From the NCBI GenBank assembly GCA_009698675.1, contig WLPT01000003.1, positions 59,286-123,285 of the forward strand: a stretch of DNA of 64,000 nt, given 5' to 3'. Origin of the DNA: Actinomycetota bacterium. GTDB taxonomy: Bacteria > Actinomycetota > Actinomycetes > Nanopelagicales > Nanopelagicaceae. Positions 43,675-50,943 of the stretch are shown piece after piece (the stretch's first letter is position 1; every line of letters begins with the position of its first letter). The notes below the pieces were generated by a model. That model had not been told where the DNA came from and searched no databases. It worked only from the letters and a program-made list of their open reading frames with translations. The translations under genes and the position numbers were made by a program.

Positions 43675-45777
43675 ATGTTCGAAAAATTAGGCCATTTCGT
43701 TGTCGGTCGTCGCAAGGCCGTACTCGCCGGATTCATTCTGGTCCTAGTCATTTCCGGCTCAGTCGGCTCATTAGTATTTCCGCGCCTAAGTAGTGGCGGG
43801 TATGAGGATCCAGCCAGTGCCTCAGCTCGCGCCCAGACATACGTGAGCGATACTTTCCATATTAAAGATCCCGCAATCGCAATTACCGTTGATGTCGGCA
43901 CTCGTGATCTCATGGATCCAACGGTTGTGGCAGATGTGCAATCGCTAGAGGCAACTTTGGCGGCAAAGGCAACAGTGACCAAAGTGATCTCTTACTGGAG
44001 CACGGGTGGCGCACCTTCCCTTGAAAGCATTGATCACCATGCCGGCTCCCTCTTCGTTTACACAACGGATGCCGACCCAACGACGGCAGCTGATTTAGCA
44101 AAAGCGGTCCAGAGCGAGTTTGATGGCACTTACAAATCACTGGCACTCTATGTCGGCGGAAGCTCAACGACCTACGTTGCAATTAACAGCAAGATCAGCA
44201 AAGACCTCGCCATCGCCGAAGGCATTTCAATTCCTCTAACATTTATTCTCTTGCTATTTATCTTTGGCGGACTTATCTCATCGGCCATGCCGCTAGTTGT
44301 TGGCCTCAGCTCAATTCTTGGTACTTTCTTAATCCTCTACCTCATCAGTCTCTTCACCGGCGTCAGCATCTTTGCCTTAAACCTGACCACAGGTCTAGGT
44401 CTTGGTTTAGGAATCGATTACTCGCTATTGATCGTTAATAGATTCCGCGAAGAGTTACATGCCGGCAACAGTGTCGAAGATTCAATCGTTAAAACTATTT
44501 CCACCGCAGGTCGCACCGTTTTCTTCTCTGGCGTCACCGTCTTTGTCACCTTGGCCGCAATGATGTTCTTCCCGCTGATGTTCTTAAAGTCATTTGGTTA
44601 CGCCGGTATCGGAGTAGTTGCCATGGCAGTCTTTGGCGCCCTGCTTCCACTCCCTGCAATCTTGGCACTTCTTGGAACTCGGATCGACTCCTTTGTTGTT
44701 CGCAAAGGTGCGATTACTCCCAAAGCCGAAGGACGCTGGGCTCAAACCGCCCGCTTTGTCATGCGCAGACCTGTTGGAATCGTCATTGTCTCCCTTCTTA
44801 TTCTTGGAACCCTTGCCGTACCGCTCAAAGACATTGTCTTCTCTCAAACAGATAGCAGAATGCTTCCTGCAAGCAATAAGGTCGCAATTGCCAATGCAGT
44901 TAGCCTTGAGCGTTTTTCGGGACAGGCAGAAAATCCAATTTATATTGTGGTCCCTCATGCCTCAGCCGCACAAACTCAATTACCAAACTATGTCAGCGCC
45001 ATTTCACGTATCAAAGGAATTGCAACTGTGACTGATCCGCAAACCACATCGGACGTAGCAATGTTCCAGGCAACGACGCCACTTAGTTCGCGCACCAATG
45101 AAGCCCAAGATTTGATCACGCAACTTCGTGCAATTCCAGCACCGGCCGGCACATTAATTGGTGGGGCAGCAGCTGCCTACACCGATACGCAAGCCGGCAT
45201 TCAGCACGCCCTTCCGTGGGCACTTGGCTGGATTGCGCTAAGCGTTCTATTACTTCTCTTCCTCTTTACCGGCTCAATCATTTTGCCCATCAAAGCAGTC
45301 TTACTCAACGTCCTTTCACTATCGGCAACCATTGGCTTCACCTCATGGATCTTCATCGGTGGACACATGGGTTGGCTAGTTGGAACGTTCACTAACGTCG
45401 GCTCACTCGATACAGGCATGGTGATTTTGACTGCTGTCGTGGTCTTCGCACTATCTATGGACTATGAAGTCTTCTTGCTCTCTCGAATCCGCGAAGAGTA
45501 TGAAAAGAGTGGAAATAATCAAGAGTCCGTCGCAATTGGAATGCAACGCTCTGCGCGAATTATTACCTCTGCCGCACTTCTACTTGCAGTGGTCTTCGCA
45601 GCATTCCTCACAAGTGGAGTCACCAGTATCAAACTTCTTGGCATTAGTGTCGCCTTCGCAGTTCTGCTCGATGCAACGATTGTGCGTGCCTTACTGGTTC
45701 CTGCGCTGATGCGTTTATTTGGAGATCTGAACTGGTGGGCGCCAAAGCCTCTCAAGCGATTCATCATTAAGCACTAG
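43675..45777 (+). CDS. MMPL family RND-type transporter
   Basis: A 700-aa membrane protein with two repeats of one helix, a large extracytoplasmic domain and five helices, as in mycobacterial MmpL. The TTGLGLGLGIDYSLLIVNRFREE segment and its second-half counterpart MVILTAVVVFALSMDYEVFLLSRIREEYE carry the proton-relay Asp and Tyr residues. Members export lipids or drugs. It is smaller than MmpL3 and lacks a long C-terminal tail. It is regulated by the divergent TetR (see operator). Confidence 0.92.
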   Translation: MFEKLGHFVVGRRKAVLAGFILVLVISGSVGSLVFPRLSSGGYEDPASASARAQTYVSDTFHIKDPAIAITVDVGTRDLMDPTVVADVQSLEATLAAKATVTKVISYWSTGGAPSLESIDHHAGSLFVYTTDADPTTAADLAKAVQSEFDGTYKSLALYVGGSSTTYVAINSKISKDLAIAEGISIPLTFILLLFIFGGLISSAMPLVVGLSSILGTFLILYLISLFTGVSIFALNLTTGLGLGLGIDYSLLIVNRFREELHAGNSVEDSIVKTISTAGRTVFFSGVTVFVTLAAMMFFPLMFLKSFGYAGIGVVAMAVFGALLPLPAILALLGTRIDSFVVRKGAITPKAEGRWAQTARFVMRRPVGIVIVSLLILGTLAVPLKDIVFSQTDSRMLPASNKVAIANAVSLERFSGQAENPIYIVVPHASAAQTQLPNYVSAISRIKGIATVTDPQTTSDVAMFQATTPLSSRTNEAQDLITQLRAIPAPAGTLIGGAAAAYTDTQAGIQHALPWALGWIALSVLLLLFLFTGSIILPIKAVLLNVLSLSATIGFTSWIFIGGHMGWLVGTFTNVGSLDTGMVILTAVVVFALSMDYEVFLLSRIREEYEKSGNNQESVAIGMQRSARIITSAALLLAVVFAAFLTSGVTSIKLLGISVAFAVLLDATIVRALLVPALMRLFGDLNWWAPKPLKRFIIKH

Positions 45778-45875
45778 CGGGTCGGCACCCTCAAGAGACC
45801 GTTAATATAAATCGAACCATCACTGGTAAGTGCTAATCTTTACCTACACCCTCATCCATTTCGATGGCTGAGTAC

Positions 45876-45911
45876 GAGAGCTCAGCGAAAGCTGGGCTCT
45901 CTGTCTTTTAC
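45876..45911 (+). terminator. Terminator downstream of MMPL gene
   Basis: GAGAGCTCAGC (45876-45886) pairs with GCTGGGCTCTC (45891-45901) around a GAAA tetraloop, followed by TGTCTTTTA. It is about 100 bp after the stop codon. Confidence 0.7.
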
Positions 45912-45912
45912 T

Positions 45913-45951
45913 TCCATACTGATGGTCGATACAAATGCCCAACAGAGATTA
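45913..45951 (+). repeat. Hairpin repeat, copy 4 (truncated)
   Basis: Same left part as copy 3 (TCCATACTGATGGTCGATA, then CAAATGCCCAACAGAGATTA), but the right arm is missing. It breaks off in the middle of the palindrome. Confidence 0.6.
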
Positions 45952-46082
45952 TTCACTAACTACTCTGCGTCACTAACTTTTGTGCTTTAATTCTCGTGTC
46001 TTGCTTTGCAAGAAAATGGTGAAGTGTTCGAGATGGTTACTCGGTACTACAAAAACACTCTGCCTTGGAGTGCCTGACATCG

Positions 46083-46115
46083 ATGGTCCTGAGTAATCGG
46101 GACCATTGTTGTTTT
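46083..46115 (+). terminator. Terminator-like hairpin
   Basis: ATGGTCC (46083-46089) and GGACCAT (46100-46106) flank a 10-nt loop, then TGTTGTTTT. No gene is seen just upstream, so it may end read-through or an unannotated small RNA. Confidence 0.5.
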
Positions 46116-46175
46116 CCACAGCATTTCCGCAGTTATAAATATTCGTCGTAGCTCTCATCCAGTATTCGCATGCGG

Positions 46176-46248
46176 GTGCCTGTGTTGTAATGGCAGCATC
46201 AGAAGTTTCGCCAACTGCTAGGTACGGGTTCGATTCCCGTCAGGCACT
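46176..46248 (+). tRNA. tRNA-Gly-like sequence, probably degenerate
   Basis: A 73-nt sequence has a perfect 7-bp acceptor stem (GTGCCTG/CAGGCAC), a U discriminator as in bacterial tRNA-Gly, followed by CC, a glycine-like D region (TGTAATGGCAGCA) and a perfect T arm (ACGGG-TTCGATT-CCCGT). The anticodon arm does not fold normally: the best register gives stem GAAGT/ACTGC with one mismatch and a loop TTCGCCA, which would read CGC. A GCC triplet sits one base out of place. It may be a decayed tRNA-Gly or an unusual active tRNA. Confidence 0.5.
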
Positions 46249-46297
46249 CCGCACTTAAACAGCTTGGCTCAATAAGAAAGCCCCCAGAGAATAAGAA

Positions 46298-46540
46298 TTA
46301 TCCGTAGATATAATCCTCGCCGAAATGTCCACTGATCTGATCGCGATAGCCATCAAACCCACATCCGCTACAGCGACAGTCCGGCGGGTTAGGAGAAGGG
46401 ACAAGGCAACCGCCAGAGGCGAACTTCAAATAATCAAAATCGGCCTCGGGCATGCCCCACAATATGGTTCTAAGAAGCCCTCGCTGATTGCACTCGGGAC
46501 AGGTCAATGTCCGCAACTGAGGCCTCCGTTTTTGTTTCAT
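46298..46540 (-). CDS. Small zinc-ribbon-like hypothetical protein
   Basis: An 80-aa protein with CPEC near residue 14 and CRCSGC near residue 55, a spacing that suits a zinc ribbon. The N-terminus is basic and the C-terminus acidic. I know no family. It is 12 bp downstream of the next hypothetical gene on the same strand and may form a two-gene unit with it. Confidence 0.5.
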   Translation of the reverse strand: MKQKRRPQLRTLTCPECNQRGLLRTILWGMPEADFDYLKFASGGCLVPSPNPPDCRCSGCGFDGYRDQISGHFGEDYIYG

Positions 46541-46552
46541 ACTCCCTGCTCC

Positions 46553-46870
46553 CTAATCATCGAAACTAATCCAATGAAACTGGTCGACTCGCTCAATATC
46601 GCCAGAGAGATCCTTCGCTAACTCTGCGCCTCGACCTGAATTCGATATCTGCTCTATCGCAACATCCATCGGCACGCTCGGATCGATTGCATATTTCTCA
46701 TAGACCTTGTGATACTCGCTATGCGGCATAGTGAAGATAATCTCTGAGTCACCCGAAAGCGCCGTTCCCTTTTCCCCGTAGACTTCAAAATTAAAGTTAA
46801 TGCCTTTATCTACGACGCTCCAGTAATAGAGAACCCTGCCCTTTGAATCCTTTAGCTCCTTTTCCGCCAT
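46553..46870 (-). CDS. Hypothetical protein
   Basis: A 105-aa acidic soluble protein, not recognised. The ATG at 46870 has a near-perfect AGGAGGT ribosome site 8 bp upstream, which strongly supports that this is a real gene and fixes the start. No signal peptide or membrane segment is visible. It sits in the accessory stretch with the zinc-ribbon gene. Confidence 0.6.
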   Translation of the reverse strand: MAEKELKDSKGRVLYYWSVVDKGINFNFEVYGEKGTALSGDSEIIFTMPHSEYHKVYEKYAIDPSVPMDVAIEQISNSGRGAELAKDLSGDIERVDQFHWISFDD

Positions 46871-46958
46871 CAAACCCACCTCCTAAGGTCAACGCCTTGT
46901 ACTTTGACTATAGAACCGGCCACTGACAACATGGATTTCAAAAAACGAGAAGTACATA

Positions 46959-47004
46959 CAAAAGCCCCACAGAGATTAATCTGCAGGGCTTCTGTTCTGT
47001 AACC
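46959..47004 (+). repeat. Hairpin repeat, copy 5 (complete)
   Basis: CAAAAGCCCCACAGAGATTAATCTGC, then AGGGCTTCTGTTCTGTAACC; same design as copy 2 with a few changes in the right arm. As with copy 2, a tRNA 3' remnant lies downstream. Confidence 0.7.
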
Positions 47005-47072
47005 AGCGGCGTTACGCGCTCTCTTTGACTAAGTGCAAAAATGATAGCAGTTTTGTCACTATCCACAGTGAA

Positions 47073-47098
47073 TTCGATCCCCGCCAGTGGTACACACA
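47073..47098 (+). pseudogene. Second tRNA 3'-end remnant
   Basis: TTCGATCCCCGCCAG followed by TGGTACACAC repeats the sequence at 41722 with one change. The 5' half of the T stem is already lost (AGTGA in place of GCGGG), so it is a shorter remnant of the same gene end. Confidence 0.55.
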
Positions 47099-47100
47099 CT

Positions 47101-47134
47101 AAGTGGCCTCACGGTTAGTCGCGTGAGGCCACTT
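47101..47134 (+). terminator. Stem-loop behind second tRNA remnant
   Basis: A perfect 12-bp stem, AAGTGGCCTCAC/GTGAGGCCACTT, with loop GGTTAGTCGC. It corresponds to the terminator at 41750, with changes on both arms that keep pairing. The T tail has become TTCGCATTT. Confidence 0.7.
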
Positions 47135-47185
47135 CGCATTTCCTGTGCGATATTAATTCTCACTCTGTGCAACCAGAAATATCAC

Positions 47186-47253
47186 CGCCCATTGCTATAA
47201 TTCACCTAGCTCAAGAAGGTAATCATCTGACCTATAGCAGATTACAATGGGCG
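47186..47253. repeat. Long interrupted inverted repeat
   Basis: CGCCCATTG (47186-47194) pairs with CAATGGGCG (47245-47253). Inside, GCTATA and TATAGC also pair after a small bulge. It could be a structured RNA element or the end remnant of a small mobile element; nothing further identifies it. Confidence 0.45.
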
Positions 47254-47452
47254 ATGTTCCAAAGGTTCATGGGTCAATCTTGAATTATTGAGATGACGGC
47301 ACTGGTAACTTGGGGTGAATGGCCGATGGATTTCACCTTTATTTTGCATTGGGTTGAGAAAAACTCACCCTGACCGTAACTTGGCTATATAAAAATCGCG
47401 CTGCATCGGGACAGGTGCTTCATTCGAGGGATGAAGCAGGGTTGGGATGGTT

Positions 47453-48400
47453 TTACTCCCCAGCCCTGCGTCCTCTCGTTACCGCATCAACTATTTGAGC
47501 GCTCAACCACGTGCGCAGTTCATAGGCACCATCAACCATTTGGCCGTGGTTTAAAAATCCGTGGATCATGCCGGGGAACTGTTTTAACGTGACGTCAATG
47601 CCGGCCTTTTCAAGTGCGGCGGCGTAGTTGGCACCGTCATCGCGCAAGACATCGTGTTCGGCTAAAGCGATGATTGCTGGGGCGAGATTGGTAAATGTTG
47701 TTGCACGTGCGGGGACGGCGTATTTATTGGCACGATCAACTTTTGGAACATAGAGATCCCATGCACCGATCATTCCCGTTCGATCTAAGCCAAAGCCAGT
47801 TGCATGGGCCTTGTATGACTCGGTCTCAAAATCGGTATCGATGCATGGATAGATAAGCATTTGGTAGGCAAGCTCTACATCTGCAGTATCGGCGGCTTTA
47901 AGTGCAACGGCGGCAGCTAAATTTCCACCGGCACTATCGCCTCCGACGCCAATCTTTTTTGGATCGATTCCTAAGCGAGCCGCATGAGCTGCAACCCATA
48001 AGAGTCCGGCGTAGCAGTCATCAAATGGAGTTGGAAATGGATGCTCGGGAGCTTTCTGATAGTTAACTGCGATAACGATGAAGCCACTCTCGGCACAGAT
48101 ATTAGATAGTGATGCGGCATATCGAAGTGGAAAACTAAAGATCCATCCGCCACCGTGAAAATAAACTAAGGCCGGGGCGTTGGGTTTAACGTTCTTTGGT
48201 TTAAAGATCACGGCATGCAAATCGGCGGTGGGGGATGTGAAATACGCGTGTTCTACATCGACCTCTTGTGACTGCGGACCTGCATATGGAATATATCCAT
48301 AGACATCTTCGCGCGATTGTTGCAGCGTTGGCTTTTCAGGAAGTGGATTATGAATCGAGATGTAATCTAGATATGCCTGCACTTGGGGATGAATCGCCAT
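47453..48400 (-). CDS. Alpha/beta hydrolase (hormone-sensitive lipase family esterase)
   Basis: A 315-aa esterase. The oxyanion motif HGGGW, the nucleophile elbow GDSAGGN, Asp in AEHDVLRDD and His in GMIHGF complete the HSL-family triad. It probably hydrolyses short acyl esters in the cytosol. ATG 48400 gives family length; ATG 48451 would add 17 residues. The long frame further upstream crosses the Rieske gene and is not real. No Shine-Dalgarno is seen, so the message may be leaderless. Confidence 0.87.
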   Translation of the reverse strand: MAIHPQVQAYLDYISIHNPLPEKPTLQQSREDVYGYIPYAGPQSQEVDVEHAYFTSPTADLHAVIFKPKNVKPNAPALVYFHGGGWIFSFPLRYAASLSNICAESGFIVIAVNYQKAPEHPFPTPFDDCYAGLLWVAAHAARLGIDPKKIGVGGDSAGGNLAAAVALKAADTADVELAYQMLIYPCIDTDFETESYKAHATGFGLDRTGMIGAWDLYVPKVDRANKYAVPARATTFTNLAPAIIALAEHDVLRDDGANYAAALEKAGIDVTLKQFPGMIHGFLNHGQMVDGAYELRTWLSAQIVDAVTRGRRAGE

Positions 48401-48449
48401 GGCTGTAAGAGTATAGGAATCGGGAGAGATTTTTGTTACGGTATCGCCC

Positions 48450-48998
48450 ATGAATTTAAAACGCCGCGGATTTTTAACCATAGTTTCAGGATCGATTCTT
48501 TCGCTATTTGGACAAGGGGCGATGGCCGCTACTGGGCCGCTGACTAAACCCACCCATGTCGGGCAGACGGTTATTTTTCGCAGTAAAAAATATACGTGTA
48601 TCAAAAAAGGTAAGAGCTTGGTCTGGGATAAGGGCGTTGCGGTAAAGGTGAACTCTGCAACTAGTTCACCGACTATTAGCTCTACATCGGCTCTTACATT
48701 TGTCGTGAAATCTAGTGAGGTTGCCGAGGGCTCAACGAAAGTTGTGCAAGTTAGCCCATCAGGGGCGGCTAGCTTTTCAGTTGCAGTAACTCGCGCAAGT
48801 GGAGCAGTCGTTGTATTGAACGCGGCATGTACGCATCGGGGCTGCATTGTTGAGGCGACAAAGAGCGAACTTGTCTGTCCATGCCATGGCTCCAGTTTTA
48901 ATCTAAGCAATGGAGCGGTCAATCAAGGCCCGGCCAGTGCGGGGCTACGAAAGTACGTGGCCAGCGAAGATGCCGGTTCGATCTATATAAAGATCTAG
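48450..48998 (+). CDS. Tat-exported Rieske [2Fe-2S] protein
   Basis: A 182-aa protein with a twin-arginine signal (KRRGFLT plus hydrophobic segment, AMA cleavage near residue 27). The Rieske motifs are CTHRGC (C127, H129, C132) and CPCHGS (C143, C145, H146), so ligands and disulfide are complete. A repetitive Ser/Thr linker joins signal and domain. Small exported Rieske proteins of this type occur in actinobacteria outside the cytochrome bc complex; the electron partner is unknown. Confidence 0.9.
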   Translation: MNLKRRGFLTIVSGSILSLFGQGAMAATGPLTKPTHVGQTVIFRSKKYTCIKKGKSLVWDKGVAVKVNSATSSPTISSTSALTFVVKSSEVAEGSTKVVQVSPSGAASFSVAVTRASGAVVVLNAACTHRGCIVEATKSELVCPCHGSSFNLSNGAVNQGPASAGLRKYVASEDAGSIYIKI

Positions 48999-49122
48999 AG
49001 AGCGTTGCTGGGCGCTTAGAGCATTATTGGTACTACGGGCATCTAGTGATGATCCTGGGATTGCAATGCAAGGGATGCAGTACAAAACATGTAACTATTA
49101 ATTAGATCAAACTCTTGGCAAC

Positions 49123-49148
49123 AAAAAAGCCCGCCATGTTCGGCGGGC
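49123..49148 (-). terminator. Terminator of the Lys-rich secreted protein gene
   Basis: GCCCGCC (49129-49135) and GGCGGGC (49142-49148) form the stem; read leftward it is followed by a run of six T. It lies 30 bp after the stop. Confidence 0.85.
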
Positions 49149-49178
49149 CTTCTTGTTGGGGAAAGCTATGTGAGGCGA

Positions 49179-49445
49179 TTACTTCTTCTTTGCCTTTGAT
49201 TTCTTACTCTTTGACTTCTTAGCCTTAGTAGTAAGTGTCTTAACCTTTGTTGTCTTAACTGAGCTAGCCGTTGATTTTTCGCCGCTCTCAGTAGATGCGC
49301 CCTCGCCGGCCTCATGGGCCTTAGTTCCTTCGGCGGCAGCTGCTGCTGGCTTCTTAATAGTTGGCTTGGCAGTTGCTGCCTGTGCCGATGTTGATGATGC
49401 AACTAGTGCAACTGAGATTAATGCCGCTGTAAGTATCTTCTTCAT
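49179..49445 (-). CDS. Small secreted Lys/Ala/Ser-rich protein
   Basis: An 88-aa protein with a Sec signal (residues 1-23, cleavage after AQA) and a low-complexity mature part ending in KKSKSKKSKAKKK. The ATG at 49445 begins the signal peptide MKKILTAAL; the longer frame upstream is not needed. The strongly basic tail suggests binding to cell-wall polymers or nucleic acid, but no function is recognised. Confidence 0.6.
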   Translation of the reverse strand: MKKILTAALISVALVASSTSAQAATAKPTIKKPAAAAAEGTKAHEAGEGASTESGEKSTASSVKTTKVKTLTTKAKKSKSKKSKAKKK

Positions 49446-49574
49446 TGTTGAGCCTCTCGATAGCCCTCGGTTAGGAATGAGGTAACTATGGAGGCCGGCC
49501 ATGAGGATTTAATCGGTGGCAACTGTGCGACACCTGAGAGTTTTTAGAATAGTCAGGCTGGGCGCTGGTGTCTT

Positions 49575-50207
49575 TTAACGAACTGAGCGCAAAACCGCGG
49601 TAACTTTTCCTAAGATCTGGCAGCTATCGCCATCGATCGGTGCGAACTCATCGTTTGCCGGCAACAGCCAGATGTGGCCGCCCTTTCGAGAAAATCTTTT
49701 TACCGTGGCCTCGCCATCGATCATCGCGGCAACGATTTCGCCGTTGTTGCAATCCTTCTGCGAACGGATAACTACGTAATCGCCATCGCAGATTGCAGCA
49801 TCGATCATCGATTCGCCGACGACTTTGAGCATAAATAAATCACCGCTTCCGACGATCGATTCAGGTAATGGGAAACTCTCTTGGATCTCCTGCTCGGCGG
49901 TAATCGGCCCACCGGCTGCGATTCTTCCGACGAGGGGGATAAGGCGCGTCTTATCGATCGGTGCACCGGTCTCCTCAGGGGTAAGTTCTAATGCGCGGCC
50001 CTTGCTCTCGTCGCGGCGGATAAAGCCCTTGGCCTCGAGGATTTCGAGCTGGTACTTGACCGAGGCGGTGCTGGTCAGGCCAACGGCCGCGCCGATTTCG
50101 CGCATCGAAGGGGCGTAGCCATGCTCGCTCATCGAGCTTTGAATGACTGTAAGGATCTCTGACTGGCGCGGACTTAGACCGGCCGCTGAAGGGCTCTGTG
50201 TGCTCAT
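49575..50207 (-). CDS. lexA: SOS repressor LexA
   Basis: A 210-aa LexA. The N-terminal winged helix (SPRQSEILTVI...SMREIGAAVGLTS) is followed by the self-cleavage site Ala98-Gly99 and the Ser133/Lys170 dyad (VGESM, ATVKR). It represses DNA-damage genes until RecA filaments trigger its cleavage. ATG 50207 is chosen over the long upstream frame, which crosses the SOS boxes. Two SOS boxes lie upstream, between it and the divergent LysM gene. Confidence 0.95.
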   Translation of the reverse strand: MSTQSPSAAGLSPRQSEILTVIQSSMSEHGYAPSMREIGAAVGLTSTASVKYQLEILEAKGFIRRDESKGRALELTPEETGAPIDKTRLIPLVGRIAAGGPITAEQEIQESFPLPESIVGSGDLFMLKVVGESMIDAAICDGDYVVIRSQKDCNNGEIVAAMIDGEATVKRFSRKGGHIWLLPANDEFAPIDGDSCQILGKVTAVLRSVR

Positions 50208-50239
50208 AGGTAGATAGTGACAGATGTTCATGGAAAATT

Positions 50240-50253
50240 CAAACATCTGTTCG
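50240..50253. promoter_or_regulatory. SOS box (LexA operator), lexA-proximal
   Basis: CAAACATCTGTTCG matches the actinobacterial CGAACA-N2-TGTTCG pattern with one mismatch. It is 32 bp upstream of the lexA start. Confidence 0.7.
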
Positions 50254-50300
50254 AAAAATACTTGCCTTTTGTCAGTGCGGTGGTGTTTAATTAGGTTATT

Positions 50301-50314
50301 CGAACAGGTGTTCG
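50301..50314. promoter_or_regulatory. SOS box (LexA operator), LysM-gene-proximal
   Basis: CGAACAGGTGTTCG is a perfect match to the palindromic consensus, 50 bp upstream of the LysM protein start. Confidence 0.85.
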
Positions 50315-50364
50315 GATACCTTCCCCAAGGTAGTAAAGCGGCACAAGGTTCAGGAGATAACGAC

Positions 50365-50736
50365 ATGAGCGCAGTTACATTTAACGCGGTAGCCTCTCAA
50401 AGCAGTGTAAATCAAGGGATTTCACAGAGCCAGTGGCTGGCCAATCCGTCCGGTGCGCTAACGCGCCGTGGTCGCCTTACACGCACACTCGTCGTTGCCT
50501 CACTGACCGTGCTCCTTTTGGCCGGCTTTGCCGCTGCCTCAGGCGCCGGCGATCAGAGCGTTCACGCCACCTCATACGTCACCGTGGTCGTTCCAGCTGG
50601 AGCAAGCCTATGGAGCGTTGCAACGGCCTATGCCGATGGCGATGTTCAGGCGATGGTCGAGGCGATCCGGGAGGCAAATAATCTGCCTGGCTATGATGTA
50701 GTAGCTGGCGCTCGCCTTAAGCTCCCAATCCAATAA
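50365..50736 (+). CDS. LysM-domain membrane protein, likely SOS-induced division inhibitor
   Basis: A 123-aa protein with a cytoplasmic N-terminus, one transmembrane helix (about residues 48-66) and a C-terminal LysM-like domain (VVVPAGASLWSVATAY ... GARLKLPIQ). The position, divergent from lexA with an SOS box between, and this layout match YneA/DivS-type cell division suppressors. CAGGAGATAACGAC gives a good ribosome site for ATG 50365; longer frames run through the operator. The function is inferred from position and architecture. Confidence 0.82.
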   Translation: MSAVTFNAVASQSSVNQGISQSQWLANPSGALTRRGRLTRTLVVASLTVLLLAGFAAASGAGDQSVHATSYVTVVVPAGASLWSVATAYADGDVQAMVEAIREANNLPGYDVVAGARLKLPIQ

Positions 50737-50943
50737 TCTCTGCGAGCTAGCCCGACACGCCCTAGGCGTGGATTTACCCTACTGAGGGGTCAAACCCTAT
50801 AGAGATGCTTTATAGTTCCCACTATATGTAGGGGTCACAGACGGTAAAACTTCCATAAGTAGTGTTTTTAGGGTAGTTTTGCTGGTCGGCCCAATACATC
50901 TAAAAGTTGGAATTTCTAGTATTTCGAAGGGGGACACGCCGAG

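Larger units (their letters stand above)
45778..46175. other. Non-coding stretch with two hairpins and repeat copy 4
   Basis: No convincing gene is seen; a 61-codon minus frame (45973-46158) has no ribosome site or recognisable sequence. The stretch holds the MMPL terminator, a truncated repeat and a second terminator-like hairpin at 46083-46115, listed separately. Confidence 0.5.
46871..47452. other. Non-coding stretch with repeat, tRNA remnant and long inverted repeat
   Basis: 582 bp without a supported gene. It holds repeat copy 5, a tRNA 3' remnant with terminator, a 68-nt interrupted inverted repeat (47186-47253) and small hairpins such as GCTTCAT...ATGAAGC (about 47418-47438) just after the esterase stop. 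Confidence 0.55.

Noticed and set aside
43559..43982. Antisense frames over the tetR/MMPL promoter and MMPL start
   Set aside because: They cross the operator and a strongly supported gene, and their composition mirrors the opposite strand.
41619..47452. Integrase, transposase or CRISPR array in the accessory segment
   Set aside because: No frame there resembles a recombinase or transposase, and the hairpin repeats are not regularly spaced, so neither call is supported.
47453..48922. 489-aa form of the esterase
   Set aside because: The extra N-terminal 174 residues are the antisense of the Rieske gene and lack the features of the family; ATG 48400 is the reasonable start.
50737..50943. Cobalamin riboswitch or clear NrdR boxes upstream of nrdR-nrdJ
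   Set aside because: No B12-box-like sequence is seen. The CTATA motifs at 50797 and 50822 are 25 bp apart and fit the NrdR box consensus poorly.
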